64,000 bases of DNA, taken from Variovorax sp. PAMC26660. GTDB lineage: Bacteria > Pseudomonadota > Gammaproteobacteria > Burkholderiales > Burkholderiaceae_C. Where the stretch lies: contig NZ_CP060295.1 of the NCBI RefSeq assembly GCF_014302995.1, forward strand, positions 682,001-746,000, written 5' to 3'. Positions 43,448-52,963 of the stretch are shown here, piece after piece; position 1 is the first letter of the stretch, and each line of letters begins with the position of its first letter. A program made the position numbers and the translations under genes. The notes under the pieces are model-generated. The model was given only the letters and a program-made list of their open reading frames with translations. It did not search any database and had not been told where the DNA came from.

Positions 43448-45046
43448 ATGACGACTTCCTACATCGACCCGAAGACCCTCAAATCCTGGCTGCACGATGG
43501 CAGCGAGATCGCGCTGCTCGACGTGCGCGAGCACGGCCAGTACGGCGAGGCCCACCTGTTCTACGGCATCCCCCTGCCCTTCAGCCGGCTGGAGATCGAC
43601 GCACCGCGCCTGTTGCCGCGCCGCGCCGTACGGGTGGTGGCCTACGACGCGGCCGACGACAGCACGGCCAAGGTCGCCGAGCGCGCCGCCGCACGGCTCG
43701 CATCGCTGGGCTACACCGACGTGCATGTGCTGCAGGGCGGCACGCTGGCCTGGAAAGCCGAGGGCTATGTGCTCTTCGCAGGCGTCAACCTGCCCTCCAA
43801 GACCTTCGGCGAACTGGCCGAAGAGACGTACCACACCCCCCGCGTCAGCGCCGACCAGTTGGCGCAGATGCTGGCGCGCCAGGACAAGGTGGTGGTGCTC
43901 GACGGGCGCCCCGTCAGCGAGTTCCACAAGATGAACATTCCGGGCGCCACCTGCTGCCCCAACGGCGAGTTGGCCTACCGTGTACGCCGGCTGGTGCCCG
44001 ACACCACCACGCCCATCGTCATCAATTGCGCGGGCCGCACGCGCAGCATCATCGGCGCGCAGACGCTCATCAACCTGGGCCTGCCCAATCCGGTCTATGC
44101 GCTGGAAAACGGCACGCAGGGCTGGTATCTGGGCGATCACGTGCTGGGACACGGCGACACGCAGCGCTATGCGGACGACAGCGGCAATGCCGACCTGCGC
44201 CCCGCTGCCAAAGCCCTGGCCGCGCGCTTCGATGTGCCGACCGTCACGGCACCCACGGTTCAACAGTGGGCCGCCGACGCGGGCCGCACGCTGTTCCTGT
44301 GCGACGTGCGCACGCCCGAGGAATTCGCGGCCGGCAGCCTGCCGGGTGCGCAGCACACGCCCGGTGGCCAGTTGATGCAGGCCGGCGATCAGTACTTCGG
44401 CGTGCGCGGCGCGCGGCTGGTGCTGTTCGACAACGACGGTGTGCGCGCCCCCACCATCGCAAGCTGGTTGCGGCAGATGGGGCATGACGCGAGCGTGCTC
44501 GAAGGCGGGCTTGCGAGCGGCTTGTCGCTGGCGCCTGTGGATGCGCCTTCCGCACCCGCGCTGTCGACCATCGATGCACAAGCGCTGTCTGCGCAACTGG
44601 CACGAGGCGATGTCGCGCTGATCGACCTGCGCGCGAGCATGCAATTCCGTGCCGGCCACATCCCGCAGGCCCGCTGGTCGATCCGCCCGCGCCTTGCCGA
44701 CGATCTGAAGGGCGAGACGCGCCAGCTCGTACTGGTCGCCGACGACGCCGCGCTCGCGGCCTGGGCCGTTGCCTCCGAACTCGCGGGCCACGCGCCCGCT
44801 CCGCTGCTGCTCGAAGGCGGCATGGCCGCATGGCGCAAGGCCGGCCTGCCGGTAGCAGCCACACCCGAGTTGCCCGCCGACGCCGCCTGCATCGACTACC
44901 TGTTCTTCGTGCACGACCGGCACGACGGCAACAAGGAAGCCGCACGCCGCTACCTCGCCTGGGAAACCGGCCTCGTCGCGCAGCTCGACGCGCAGGAGCG
45001 GGCCGCCTTCCGGCTGCCTGCCGGCCCCGCCGCATCGCACACCTGA
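43448..45046 (+). CDS. Four-domain rhodanese-like protein
   Basis: 532 aa made of four rhodanese modules (about residues 1-120, 130-245, 255-365, 375-480). Only the second has the active-site Cys, C194 in INCAGRTRS; the loops of the others read AYDAADD, LFDNDGV and VADDAAL, with no Cys, so they are probably structural. A short C-terminal tail follows (YLFFVHDRHDGNKEAARRYL). Rhodaneses move sulfane sulfur to thiols or cyanide. Next to a thiol dioxygenase and a C-S lyase, it probably handles persulfide or sulfite formed during thiol breakdown. Confidence 0.88.
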   Translation: MTTSYIDPKTLKSWLHDGSEIALLDVREHGQYGEAHLFYGIPLPFSRLEIDAPRLLPRRAVRVVAYDAADDSTAKVAERAAARLASLGYTDVHVLQGGTLAWKAEGYVLFAGVNLPSKTFGELAEETYHTPRVSADQLAQMLARQDKVVVLDGRPVSEFHKMNIPGATCCPNGELAYRVRRLVPDTTTPIVINCAGRTRSIIGAQTLINLGLPNPVYALENGTQGWYLGDHVLGHGDTQRYADDSGNADLRPAAKALAARFDVPTVTAPTVQQWAADAGRTLFLCDVRTPEEFAAGSLPGAQHTPGGQLMQAGDQYFGVRGARLVLFDNDGVRAPTIASWLRQMGHDASVLEGGLASGLSLAPVDAPSAPALSTIDAQALSAQLARGDVALIDLRASMQFRAGHIPQARWSIRPRLADDLKGETRQLVLVADDAALAAWAVASELAGHAPAPLLLEGGMAAWRKAGLPVAATPELPADAACIDYLFFVHDRHDGNKEAARRYLAWETGLVAQLDAQERAAFRLPAGPAASHT

Positions 45047-45113
45047 CCTTCGTTTCAAGCCCCGGTTTCGCTTTCTTTTCGTCGTTGTCCGTTCCTACCC
45101 CAGGAGTTCCGTC

Positions 45114-46142
45114 ATGTCGTCTGCCAGCCGTATCCCGCACCTTGCCCGCTTTGCCCGTCTTGCCAATTTCGCGGTCGCCGCCGCGTGGCTCGCGACACTC
45201 GCCCTGCAGCCCGCCTCGGCCGAGCCCCTACCGCAGCGCAACGGCTTCCCCTCGCAAACGGTGAAGTTCATCTCGCCCTTCCCGCCGGGCGGCGGCAACG
45301 ACGCGACGGCTCGGCTGGTTACCACGCGGCTGTCGGAAGTCATGGGACAGGTCGCGGTGGTCGACAACCGAGGCGGCGCGGGCGGCAACATCGGTGCCAA
45401 GGCCGTGGCCGACGCCCGGCCCGACGGCTACACCGTGCTCACCTCGCAGGTGTCGATCATGGCCGTCAACCCCACGCTCTATGCGTCGGCCGGGTTCGAT
45501 CCCATTAAGAACTTCATTCCGATCACGCAGATCAACGCCGCGCCGCTCGCGCTCGTGGTGGATGCCAACTCGCCGCTCAAGAACTTCGCCGACCTTGCCA
45601 CCAAGGCCAAGGCCAGCCCCGGCAAGGTGACCTATGCGACGCCGGGCAACGGCACGCTGTCGCACCTCGTCGGCGTGGTGCTGTCGAAGGACGACGGCAT
45701 CGCCATGACGCACGTGCCCTACAAGGGCGCCGGCCCCGCGCTCACCGACCTGCTCGGCGGACAGGTCGACGTGCTCGTGACCTCCACGTCCTCGGTCGCA
45801 GGCCTGGTGCAGAACGGCAAGCTGCGCGTACTGGCCGTGACCAGCCCGCGCCGCATCGGCGTCTTCAAGAATGCACCGACGCTCGAGGAACTGGGCTACG
45901 CCGGCGCACGCTTCGAAGACTGGTACGGCTTCTTCGCGCCGGCCGGCACGCCGCCCGAACGCGTGGCCTACCTGAACGAAGCCATCGTGCGCACGCTGCG
46001 CATGCCCGAGGTGACCAAGCTGGTGAACGATGGCGGCAGCGAAGTGGTGGCCAACTCGTCGGAAGCCTTTGCCGCGCAGTTGCGCCAGGACATCGACCGC
46101 TGGTCGCGCATCGTCAAACTTTCCGGCGCCAAGGCAGATTGA
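45114..46142 (+). CDS. TctC/Bug-family tripartite tricarboxylate transporter binding protein
   Basis: 342 aa with a long signal peptide (cleavage after ASA, about residue 36). The family core is VKFISPFPPGGGNDATARLV, then GGAGGNIGAKAVADARPDGYT and VPYKGAGPALTDLLGGQVDV. No membrane subunits TctA/TctB are adjacent, as is common for Bug proteins in this lineage. The genes around it suggest an organosulfur or thiol-acid ligand (inference). Confidence 0.9.
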   Translation: MSSASRIPHLARFARLANFAVAAAWLATLALQPASAEPLPQRNGFPSQTVKFISPFPPGGGNDATARLVTTRLSEVMGQVAVVDNRGGAGGNIGAKAVADARPDGYTVLTSQVSIMAVNPTLYASAGFDPIKNFIPITQINAAPLALVVDANSPLKNFADLATKAKASPGKVTYATPGNGTLSHLVGVVLSKDDGIAMTHVPYKGAGPALTDLLGGQVDVLVTSTSSVAGLVQNGKLRVLAVTSPRRIGVFKNAPTLEELGYAGARFEDWYGFFAPAGTPPERVAYLNEAIVRTLRMPEVTKLVNDGGSEVVANSSEAFAAQLRQDIDRWSRIVKLSGAKAD

Positions 46143-46183
46143 CGCACCATTGAGGCCTGGCCCACGCTCGATCGAAGAACACC

Positions 46184-47392
46184 ATGTCCGACCCGCACAA
46201 AGAAGACCCCGCTGTACAGGCCCTCGACACCCGGCTCACGCGCACCGGCAAGGCGCCTGCGTATTTCGGCGGCACGCCCGTCAACACGCCGCTGGTGCGC
46301 GCGAGCACCGTGTTGTTCGACAGCGTGGCCGCGATGCGCGACACCCGGGCGCGCCGTGGCGACGAACGCGCATTCAGCTACGGCGCACGCGGCACGCCCA
46401 CCACCTTCGCGCTCGAAGACGCGGTGAGCGAGCTGGAAGGCGCGTACCGCACGCGGCTCTTTCCGACGGGCCTGGCGGCCATCGGCATGGTGCTGCTGTC
46501 GTACCTGAAGCCCGGCGACCATGTGCTGCTGTCGGACAGCGTGTACGAGCCCACGCGCAACCTCGTGCATTCGTTCCTGGCGCCGTATGGCATTCGCAGT
46601 TCGTTCTTCGCTGCGGATGGCAGCGGCATCGAGGAACTGTTCGAGCCCACCACGAAGCTGGTGTACGCCGAGTGCCCCGGCTCGCTGGTCTACGAGATGT
46701 GCGACCTGCCGAAGCTGGCGGCCCTGACGCATGCGCGCGGCGCGCTGCTCGCGGCCGACAACACCTGGGGATCGGGCGTGCAGTACCGCCCGCTCGAACT
46801 GGGTGCGGACATCTCGACGATGGCCGCCACCAAGTACCTCTCGGGCCATTCGGACGTGATGATGGGCACGGTCGCCACCACGCGCGAAGCCTGGCAGCCG
46901 CTGAACGAACGCTGTGACGCCTTCGGCATGACCGTGAGCCCCGATGACGCCTGGCTGGTGCTGCGCGGCATGCGCACGCTGTCGGCGCGGCTGCAGATGC
47001 ACGAGCGGCATGCGCTCGAAGTGGCGCACTGGCTGCAGACGCGGCCTGAAGTGGCAACGGTGTTCTGCCCGGCGCTGCCGCAGCATCCGGGGCATGCCAT
47101 CTGGCAGCGTGACTGCCGCGGCACCAACGGGCTGCTGTCGATCGAACTGCAACCCGGCATCGAGAACGCGGCCGTCGAGCGCTTCGTCGATGCACTCACG
47201 CTGTTCGGGCGTGGCTCGTCATGGGGCGGCTATGAGAGTCTGGTGGCCTGGACGAACATGCGCGCGGTGCGCAGCGTGACGGATTGGAGCCGGCGCGGTG
47301 CGGTCGTGCGGTTGCACGTTGGGCTGGAGGCGCCTTCGGATCTGGTGGCGGATCTGGCGCGCGGGTTTGCAGCGATGAAAACGGCGGACTGA
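46184..47392 (+). CDS. metC: Cystathionine beta-lyase (Cys/Met metabolism PLP enzyme)
   Basis: 402 aa. The PLP-binding Lys is K217 in MAATKYLSGHSD, with the family residues in DNTWGSGVQYRPLELGAD and R in AWTNMRAVRS. It cleaves C-S bonds of cystathionine or cysteine, giving pyruvate, ammonia and a thiol. The bacterial MetC subgroup is indicated by SFGARG-like SYGARGTPTTFALED. It is last of the sulfur operon, so it may release thiols for the dioxygenase and rhodanese. It ends 20 bases before a convergent gene with no visible terminator. Confidence 0.88.
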   Translation: MSDPHKEDPAVQALDTRLTRTGKAPAYFGGTPVNTPLVRASTVLFDSVAAMRDTRARRGDERAFSYGARGTPTTFALEDAVSELEGAYRTRLFPTGLAAIGMVLLSYLKPGDHVLLSDSVYEPTRNLVHSFLAPYGIRSSFFAADGSGIEELFEPTTKLVYAECPGSLVYEMCDLPKLAALTHARGALLAADNTWGSGVQYRPLELGADISTMAATKYLSGHSDVMMGTVATTREAWQPLNERCDAFGMTVSPDDAWLVLRGMRTLSARLQMHERHALEVAHWLQTRPEVATVFCPALPQHPGHAIWQRDCRGTNGLLSIELQPGIENAAVERFVDALTLFGRGSSWGGYESLVAWTNMRAVRSVTDWSRRGAVVRLHVGLEAPSDLVADLARGFAAMKTAD

Positions 47393-47412
47393 AAACCTCC
47401 CTCGACCTGGCC

Positions 47413-48675
47413 TCAGCGATTCTCCCGATGCTCGACGCCGTTTTCATCGGTCCACCGCCCTGACCATGTCAGCGGATAAAGCTGCTGCCGCCAGAACCCC
47501 TTGGGCACATAGTCGCCCACCACGCCGTAGTTGTCGGGCCAGACCTTGTTCTTGTCGGCCTTCACCGCCGTGCCGAACAGGTAGTCCCAGAACGCGAAGT
47601 GCGCGGCATAGCAACGGTCCAGCCCTTCCGCATCGCGGCTGTGGTGCCAGTGATGGAAATTCGGCGTCACGATCAGGTAGCGCAGCGGCCCCAGCCGCAC
47701 CGACGCATTGGTGTGGTTGAACACCGCCTGCACGCCCGCAATCACGATGTAGACGTTGATCACGCTCTGCGAAAACCCGAGCAGGAAGGCCGGCGCCAGG
47801 ATCACCACGGTCGACAGCACCGTTTCGACGCCGTGCGTGCGGCTGCCTGAAATCCAGTCCATGCTTTCGGCGCTGTGGTGAATGGAATGCAGGCGCCAGC
47901 CGATGGCGGTCTCGTGATAGAAGCGATGCAGCCAGTAGCGCGCGAAGTCGGTGATCAGCATCAGCAGCAGCAATGCATAGCCGAACGGCAGGTTGCGAAA
48001 CCAGCCGCGCAGCGTGTCTTGCCCCACCGGGTTCACACCCGCGAACATGCCGGTCACGCCGTAGAGGATGGCGTAGACCAGGAACAGCGTGAGCCCCACC
48101 AGCAGGTGGCCCGTCACGAAGTACATGAAGTCGGTCTGCCACTCCTTGCGAAAGATCGGCATGTCGGGCCGCAGGGGCTTGAGCTTCTCGATCGTGGTGA
48201 ACAGCAGCGTGGTCGCCAGCAGGTCGAAGATGAACCAGTCGACGCCGAGGTACGGCATGTTCGACGGCAGGCTGCCGGCGGGCAGCCACCCGTGCCCGGT
48301 GGCACTCACGCCCAGTTGGGACCCGACCACGGCAACCGCCAGCCAGAACAAGGCCCATGCCGACAGGCGGCGCACACGGTTGAAGACGATGTTGGTCAAC
48401 GCCAGTGCGCCGCACAGCACCATTGCCACCAGCAGCACGGTGCGCATTGCGTCGAAGCTCAGCACCTCGCGCACCTTGGGCGTACTCAGGAAGGCCGGGA
48501 ACTGGAACATCAGCACGGCCAGCATGCTGAAGTTGGCCAGCACGAGGGCGATCATTCCGCTGACCATGCCCTTGCCGCGTCGCAGCGGGCCGTGCGAGAG
48601 GGCGAGGTCTACGCCCTTGCGGATTTCATGGGCAACGTCGTTCTTGAGGCGGTCTACGGGAGAAGGAGTGGGCAT
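47413..48675 (-). CDS. Sterol desaturase / fatty acid hydroxylase family membrane protein
   Basis: 420 aa with about six or seven hydrophobic helices. The eight-His diiron boxes are HRFYH, HSIHH and HHWHHSR, plus NHTNA in between. Such enzymes hydroxylate or desaturate lipids; the substrate is unknown (hopanoid, fatty acid or alkyl-glycerol are options). The start ATG at 48675 is preceded by a weak SD. It is downstream of the esterase gene on the same strand, 48 bases apart. Confidence 0.85.
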   Translation of the reverse strand: MPTPSPVDRLKNDVAHEIRKGVDLALSHGPLRRGKGMVSGMIALVLANFSMLAVLMFQFPAFLSTPKVREVLSFDAMRTVLLVAMVLCGALALTNIVFNRVRRLSAWALFWLAVAVVGSQLGVSATGHGWLPAGSLPSNMPYLGVDWFIFDLLATTLLFTTIEKLKPLRPDMPIFRKEWQTDFMYFVTGHLLVGLTLFLVYAILYGVTGMFAGVNPVGQDTLRGWFRNLPFGYALLLLMLITDFARYWLHRFYHETAIGWRLHSIHHSAESMDWISGSRTHGVETVLSTVVILAPAFLLGFSQSVINVYIVIAGVQAVFNHTNASVRLGPLRYLIVTPNFHHWHHSRDAEGLDRCYAAHFAFWDYLFGTAVKADKNKVWPDNYGVVGDYVPKGFWRQQLYPLTWSGRWTDENGVEHRENR

Positions 48676-48723
48676 ACAGGGTCGCTCTTTTCGTGGCGAC
48701 CGAGTATGGACGAGCGGCGCTTC

Positions 48724-49824
48724 TCAACGCCCCAGGTGCCTGTCGAAGAAACGCGCGATATCGCCAAATGCTTCCCGGGTTTCTGGCGCGTCCGAGTTGA
48801 TCCCGTACTGTGCGTGCGACTGGCCTTCGTAGACATTCAGCTCCGCCTCGACGCCGGCGCGCCGCAGCTTGCGATGCGTGCGCACCGTGTTCGACAGGAA
48901 CAGGTCGCGCGTGCCCGTGGTCAGGATCGCGGGCGGAAAGCCGCTGAAGTCCCCATAGATCGGCGAGAGCTGCGGGTCTTTCAGATCGCGGCCGGCGGCG
49001 TACAGCAGCGCGGCGCGCCCCAGCCAGCCGTCCCAGGTGACGAGGATGTTGTCGATCCATTCGTTGGTCTGGTAGCTGTCACCGATCTTCGCGATGTCCG
49101 ACCACGGGGTTCCCGGTGCGATGGCGCCGGGCAGCGGCACTTTCTCCGCCTTTGCGCGAAGCACGAGTGCCAATGTCATCGCGCCGCCCGTCGACGTGCC
49201 GAAGACCGCCATGTTCTGCGGCTTGTTGGTCTTGACCAGTTCCTTCCAGACCGCCATGGCGTCGTCCATGGCCGCGGGGTAGGGAAAGTCCGGCGGCATG
49301 CGGTAGTCGACCGACACCACCTTGAAGCCGCCGAAGCCGGCCAGCAGCATCGCTTCGGGCAAGGCGGACTCGCCGGGGCCGAACACGTAGCCGCCGCCAT
49401 GCACGTGCATCAGAAGGCGCTTCTCGTTGCCTCGCGCAATCTTGTTGGGCGTGACGATGAACGCGTTCACGCCGGCGATCTTCACGGCCTGCACGGAGAC
49501 GCCGAGCTTTTCCTTGAGCGCGGGAATCATCGCCACCACCGGCGCCGCGCGGCTGTTGACCAGCGCTTTCCACTCGGCCGTGTCCTTGGGTGCCGCGTTG
49601 AAGTGGCCGGGGTAGCCACCGCCGATCAAGGCCTGCATCTGCGGGCTCACCTCGTTCGTCGGCACCGGGCTCACCTGCGCCGGAGAGCGCCGTGCGCCGG
49701 GCTGCGCATTGGCCGTGGCTTGCGCAGCGGCCTTCTCGGCATAAGTCGGCGGCAGTTGCGAACAGGCGGCGAGTGCGACAGCGGCAAGCAGCGCCGCGAC
49801 ATGGAGGGGGAGCCTGAAGTTCAT
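48724..49824 (-). CDS. Alpha/beta hydrolase lipoprotein (hormone-sensitive-lipase-type esterase)
   Basis: 366 aa. The lipoprotein signal ends LAAC with Cys21. The HSL-type oxyanion motif is HVHGGGYVFG, the nucleophile is in GTSTGGA, and the acid/His pair is expected in TTGTRDLF and GQSHAQY. Probably a membrane-anchored carboxylesterase of the envelope. The ATG at 49824 has a GGAAGA SD; the in-frame extension upstream is Arg/Pro-rich and lacks a signal. Confidence 0.87.
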   Translation of the reverse strand: MNFRLPLHVAALLAAVALAACSQLPPTYAEKAAAQATANAQPGARRSPAQVSPVPTNEVSPQMQALIGGGYPGHFNAAPKDTAEWKALVNSRAAPVVAMIPALKEKLGVSVQAVKIAGVNAFIVTPNKIARGNEKRLLMHVHGGGYVFGPGESALPEAMLLAGFGGFKVVSVDYRMPPDFPYPAAMDDAMAVWKELVKTNKPQNMAVFGTSTGGAMTLALVLRAKAEKVPLPGAIAPGTPWSDIAKIGDSYQTNEWIDNILVTWDGWLGRAALLYAAGRDLKDPQLSPIYGDFSGFPPAILTTGTRDLFLSNTVRTHRKLRRAGVEAELNVYEGQSHAQYGINSDAPETREAFGDIARFFDRHLGR

Positions 49825-49959
49825 TGTCTTCCTCTGTAGTTCTTTCGACGGACGCGCCCGCTTCGGACCTTGCATGGGCGCTGCCATGCTCTCACCGCGC
49901 TTGCACGGCGGGCCTCCGTTGAAACCCCAACTGTGCACAGAGGAATTGCGACGCGGCCT

Positions 49960-50328
49960 CTACTCGCCCACCTCTTCCGCCGCCAAGGCGGCCAGGTAGA
50001 TGCATGCGCCTGCGACCACGCTCGACAACACCGCCAGCGTGTAGGCGAGCCGCTTGCCATGAAAGAGCGATCCGAGCCATGCCTCGGACTCGACCATCCA
50101 GACGGTCGCCTTGCCGCCCATCCGTTCGACCTCTTGCAGCTCGCGTTTCGATGCATCCAGCGGCACCGTGTAGACCTGCCCGTTCACGACGCGCTGGTCG
50201 GCTGCCATGCCATCTTCGTTGCGCTCTGCCAGGACAAAGAGAAACGCCGCGACAACCCACCCGGCAATCAGGATGACGATGCCTGCGCGATGAAGGCGGC
50301 TGGGTGGTGAGGCGGCAGGCTGGGTCAT
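49960..50328 (-). CDS. Hypothetical membrane protein with two TM helices
   Basis: 122 aa. TM1 is about residues 14-34 and TM2 about 96-117, with a soluble loop (DQRVVNGQVYTVPLDASKRELQEVERMGGKATVW) between. The ends are charged. I recognise no family. It reads as a real gene because of the hydrophobic layout and plausible ATG, with a GGGCAAACC leader but only a weak SD. Confidence 0.6.
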   Translation of the reverse strand: MTQPAASPPSRLHRAGIVILIAGWVVAAFLFVLAERNEDGMAADQRVVNGQVYTVPLDASKRELQEVERMGGKATVWMVESEAWLGSLFHGKRLAYTLAVLSSVVAGACIYLAALAAEEVGE

Positions 50329-50371
50329 GGGAGGTTTGCCCGGATTCTGACCGCAGCCGCTCTTCTTTGGT

Positions 50372-50791
50372 TCAACCGCAGGCGCTCTTGCCCGCCGGCG
50401 ACCCGCGCAACCTGTTCAGGAACGCCAGTTGGACCTTCGCGGTTTCGCTCCCCTGCCCGGCAGCCCGGAGCATCCATGTCCGCGCTTCACAGCGGTCGGC
50501 CTTCACCGCCGGCCCGTACAGCGTCTGGCCTGTCAGCAGCACCATGCCCAGCATTTCCTGCGCCTCGGCGTGGCCTTCGGTGGCAGCCAGCCGCAACTGA
50601 TCGAGCATGGTGCGGTAGTCGCGAGCCGTCTGTGCTTCCAGGGCCAACTGGAAGCGCTGCTCCGCATGCAGATCGGTGTTCTCGTCGAAGGGCTTCGCCG
50701 ATGCGAGTGCCGCCGCAAGGAACAGCACGCCCGAAAGAAAAATGCGCCAACGCAGCGACCAACTGGCGATCTGGTTGAGTTCGGATGACAT
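50372..50791 (-). CDS. Small exported Sel1-like repeat protein
   Basis: 139 aa. An N-terminal helix and Ala-rich cleavage region (FLSGVLFLAAALASA) suggest export. The mature part contains a Sel1/TPR-like repeat: AATEGHAEAQEMLGMVLLTG and AAGQGSETAKVQLAFLNR. These repeats mediate protein contacts. The ATG at 50791 has a GGAG SD; an ATG 15 bases upstream lacks one. Confidence 0.65.
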   Translation of the reverse strand: MSSELNQIASWSLRWRIFLSGVLFLAAALASAKPFDENTDLHAEQRFQLALEAQTARDYRTMLDQLRLAATEGHAEAQEMLGMVLLTGQTLYGPAVKADRCEARTWMLRAAGQGSETAKVQLAFLNRLRGSPAGKSACG

Positions 50792-50906
50792 CGATGTTCT
50801 CCACAAATAACGTGGATACCATCCTGGCGCGAAGGCGCTCGAAAGAGAACTTGGAATTCACGCAGGCCGCCTCAGCCGCTGCCTGAGGCCTTGCCTTCAG
50901 TGCCCC

Positions 50907-51959
50907 TCAGAACATCGACAGCACCAGCGCGTTCACGCAGTAGCCGCCAACCGTGAGGAACACGAACAGCAGCGCCCCCAGCTTCAGCGGCTGCACACCG
51001 GCGCGGCGCAGGCTCACGGCACTGGTGCGAAGCCCCATCGCGGCCATGGCGGTGGCCAGCAGCAGTGTGTCCAGCTGCACCAGCCCTTCGACCAACGCAT
51101 GCGGCAGTACATCGAGCGAATGCACCGCACTCACGACGATGAACAGCACCGCGAACCACGGAATTCGCACCTGCTTCCAGCAGGCCTTGAAGCTGGTCGC
51201 GCCCTTCATGGACGCGGCGGACTGGAACGACAGCCACATGAGGAACGGCGCGAGCATCATCACGCGCAGCATCTTCTCGACCACGGCTGCGTTGGCTGCC
51301 GCGGGGCCGACGGTTTCGCCCACGGCCACCACCTGCGCCACCTCGTGGATGGTCGACCCGGCGAACAGGCCGAAGGCATGCTCCGACAGCCCCAGGTACG
51401 GAAACACCAGCGGGTACAGCACCATCGACAGCGTGCCGAACACCACCACCGTGGCGACGGCGATCGAGACCTTGTGCTCCTCGCCGCGCACCACCGGCTG
51501 CGTGGCCATGACCGCGGCCGCGCCGCAGATGGCGCTGCCCGCGCCGATCAGCGCGGCGGTCTGCCGGTCGAGCCCCAGCCAGCGGGTGCCGACATGGACC
51601 GCGATGCCGAAGGTCAGCGCCACCATCGCCATGCCGATCAGCAGGCCGGGCCAGCCGACCGCGCCGATGTCGTGCAGCGAAATGCGAAAGCCGTAGAGCA
51701 CGATGCCCGCGCGCAGCAGCACGCTGCGCGCAAAGTCCACGCCCGCACCGGCGCGGTCGGCCACCGAGGGAAACGCGGTGTTGCCCACCAGCATTCCCAA
51801 CGCGATGGCCAGCGTCATCGCGCTCAGGCCCATCTGCAGCATCGGGCTCCATTGCGCCAGCAGCGCGGCCATGGCGGCCAACAGGGCCGCGAGAAGCAGC
51901 CCGGGCCAGCGGGTGCGAACAAAAGAGAAACCGGGGAACGAAGCAACAAGGGAGTGCAT
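50907..51959 (-). CDS. YeiH-family (UPF0324) putative anion exporter
   Basis: 350 aa with about ten hydrophobic helices. Family blocks are LRAGIVLYGFRISL, IGAGSAICGAAAVMAT and FGLFAGSTIHEVAQVVA. Relatives are called putative sulfate/sulfite exporters; that function is weakly supported. The ATG at 51959 gives the usual length; a longer frame would overlap the divergent LysR promoter. The YeiE-like divergent LysR is the expected partner. Confidence 0.87.
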   Translation of the reverse strand: MHSLVASFPGFSFVRTRWPGLLLAALLAAMAALLAQWSPMLQMGLSAMTLAIALGMLVGNTAFPSVADRAGAGVDFARSVLLRAGIVLYGFRISLHDIGAVGWPGLLIGMAMVALTFGIAVHVGTRWLGLDRQTAALIGAGSAICGAAAVMATQPVVRGEEHKVSIAVATVVVFGTLSMVLYPLVFPYLGLSEHAFGLFAGSTIHEVAQVVAVGETVGPAAANAAVVEKMLRVMMLAPFLMWLSFQSAASMKGATSFKACWKQVRIPWFAVLFIVVSAVHSLDVLPHALVEGLVQLDTLLLATAMAAMGLRTSAVSLRRAGVQPLKLGALLFVFLTVGGYCVNALVLSMF

Positions 51960-52002
51960 GGACCCGAGGTTAGGAATGGACACCCCATGAGTCAAAGACA
52001 TA

Positions 52003-52029
52003 AACTTCACCGATGCATGAAATGAAGTT
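52003..52029. promoter_or_regulatory. LysR-type inverted repeat abutting the regulator start
   Basis: AACTTCA (52003-52009) and TGAAGTT (52023-52029) are perfect complements with a 13-bp spacer and end at the base before the LysR ATG. The site is placed for autorepression and for control of the divergent YeiH-like gene 44 bases away. Confidence 0.6.
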
Positions 52030-52947
52030 ATGGCGATGAACCTGCACCTGCTGCGCCTTTTCGTCGCGGTGGCGGAGGCGGGCAGCTTTTCTCGCGCGGC
52101 CGAAGGGTTGTGGATCAGCCAGCCGGCGGTGTCCAAGGGCATCCGCGAACTGGAGCATCAGCTCGACCTGACGCTGATCGAGCGCGGCACCGGCAAGGGC
52201 TTCCGGCTCACCGAGGCGGGCACCTCGCTGCTCACGCATGCGCGCGGCATCTTCGCGATGGAGCGCGCCGCGCTCGACGATGTGCGTGCGCGTGTCGGCG
52301 TGCAGCGCGGCAGCCTGACCATCGGCGCCAGCACCACGGTGGCGAGCTACTGGCTGCCGCCGTATGTCGCGGCCTTCTGCGACGCCTATCCGGCGGTGGT
52401 GCCGCGCATGACGGTCGGCAACACGCAATGGGTGTGCGAGCAGTTGCTTGAATGCCGCATCGACCTGGCGCTGGTGGAAGGCCGCGTCGATGAAGAGCGC
52501 ATCGAGGTCAGCGAATGGAAGGCCGACCCGCTCACACTGGTGGTGGCGCCGGACTCGGCGTTGCCGCGGCGTGCGGTGACGGCACAGGCGCTGGGCCGCC
52601 AGAACTGGATCTTGCGCGAACCCGGCTCAGGCACGCGGCAGGCCACCGAGGCGCTGTGCGAAACCCACGGCATCGCTGCCCTGCCCTGGATGGAAATGGC
52701 CAGCAACGAAGCCATCGCACGCACCGTGGCCAGTGGCGTCGGCATCTCGATGCTGCCGCGCGTGGTGGTGGTCGACATGCTCGCACTCGGCACGCTGCGC
52801 GAGCTGAAGCTGGCGGGCGGTGCCGCCCTCTCGCGTCCGCTCTATCGGCTGGCGCTGAAGAACCGGCCGCTCGCGCCCGCTGCGCTCAAGATGGTCGAGC
52901 TGCTGGAGCGCAAGGGCGGCGCATCGACCCGCGCGCCGCGGGCCTGA
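52030..52947 (+). CDS. LysR-family regulator (YeiE-like)
   Basis: 305 aa. HTH at residues 5-62 (FVAVAEAGSFSRAAEGLWISQPAVSKGIRELE), effector domain from about residue 95 (LTIGASTTVASYWLPP). Two ATGs, 52030 and 52036, are possible; both have the inverted repeat immediately upstream. It probably controls the divergent exporter. Its 3' end is 16 bases from the convergent receptor gene. Confidence 0.88.
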   Translation: MAMNLHLLRLFVAVAEAGSFSRAAEGLWISQPAVSKGIRELEHQLDLTLIERGTGKGFRLTEAGTSLLTHARGIFAMERAALDDVRARVGVQRGSLTIGASTTVASYWLPPYVAAFCDAYPAVVPRMTVGNTQWVCEQLLECRIDLALVEGRVDEERIEVSEWKADPLTLVVAPDSALPRRAVTAQALGRQNWILREPGSGTRQATEALCETHGIAALPWMEMASNEAIARTVASGVGISMLPRVVVVDMLALGTLRELKLAGGAALSRPLYRLALKNRPLAPAALKMVELLERKGGASTRAPRA

Positions 52948-52963
52948 TGCGCAACAACCGTCG

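Noticed and set aside
42458..45058. 866-codon minus-strand frame across the thiol dioxygenase and rhodanese genes
   Set aside because: Composition is Arg/Gly/Ala/His-rich and it opposes two well-supported genes.
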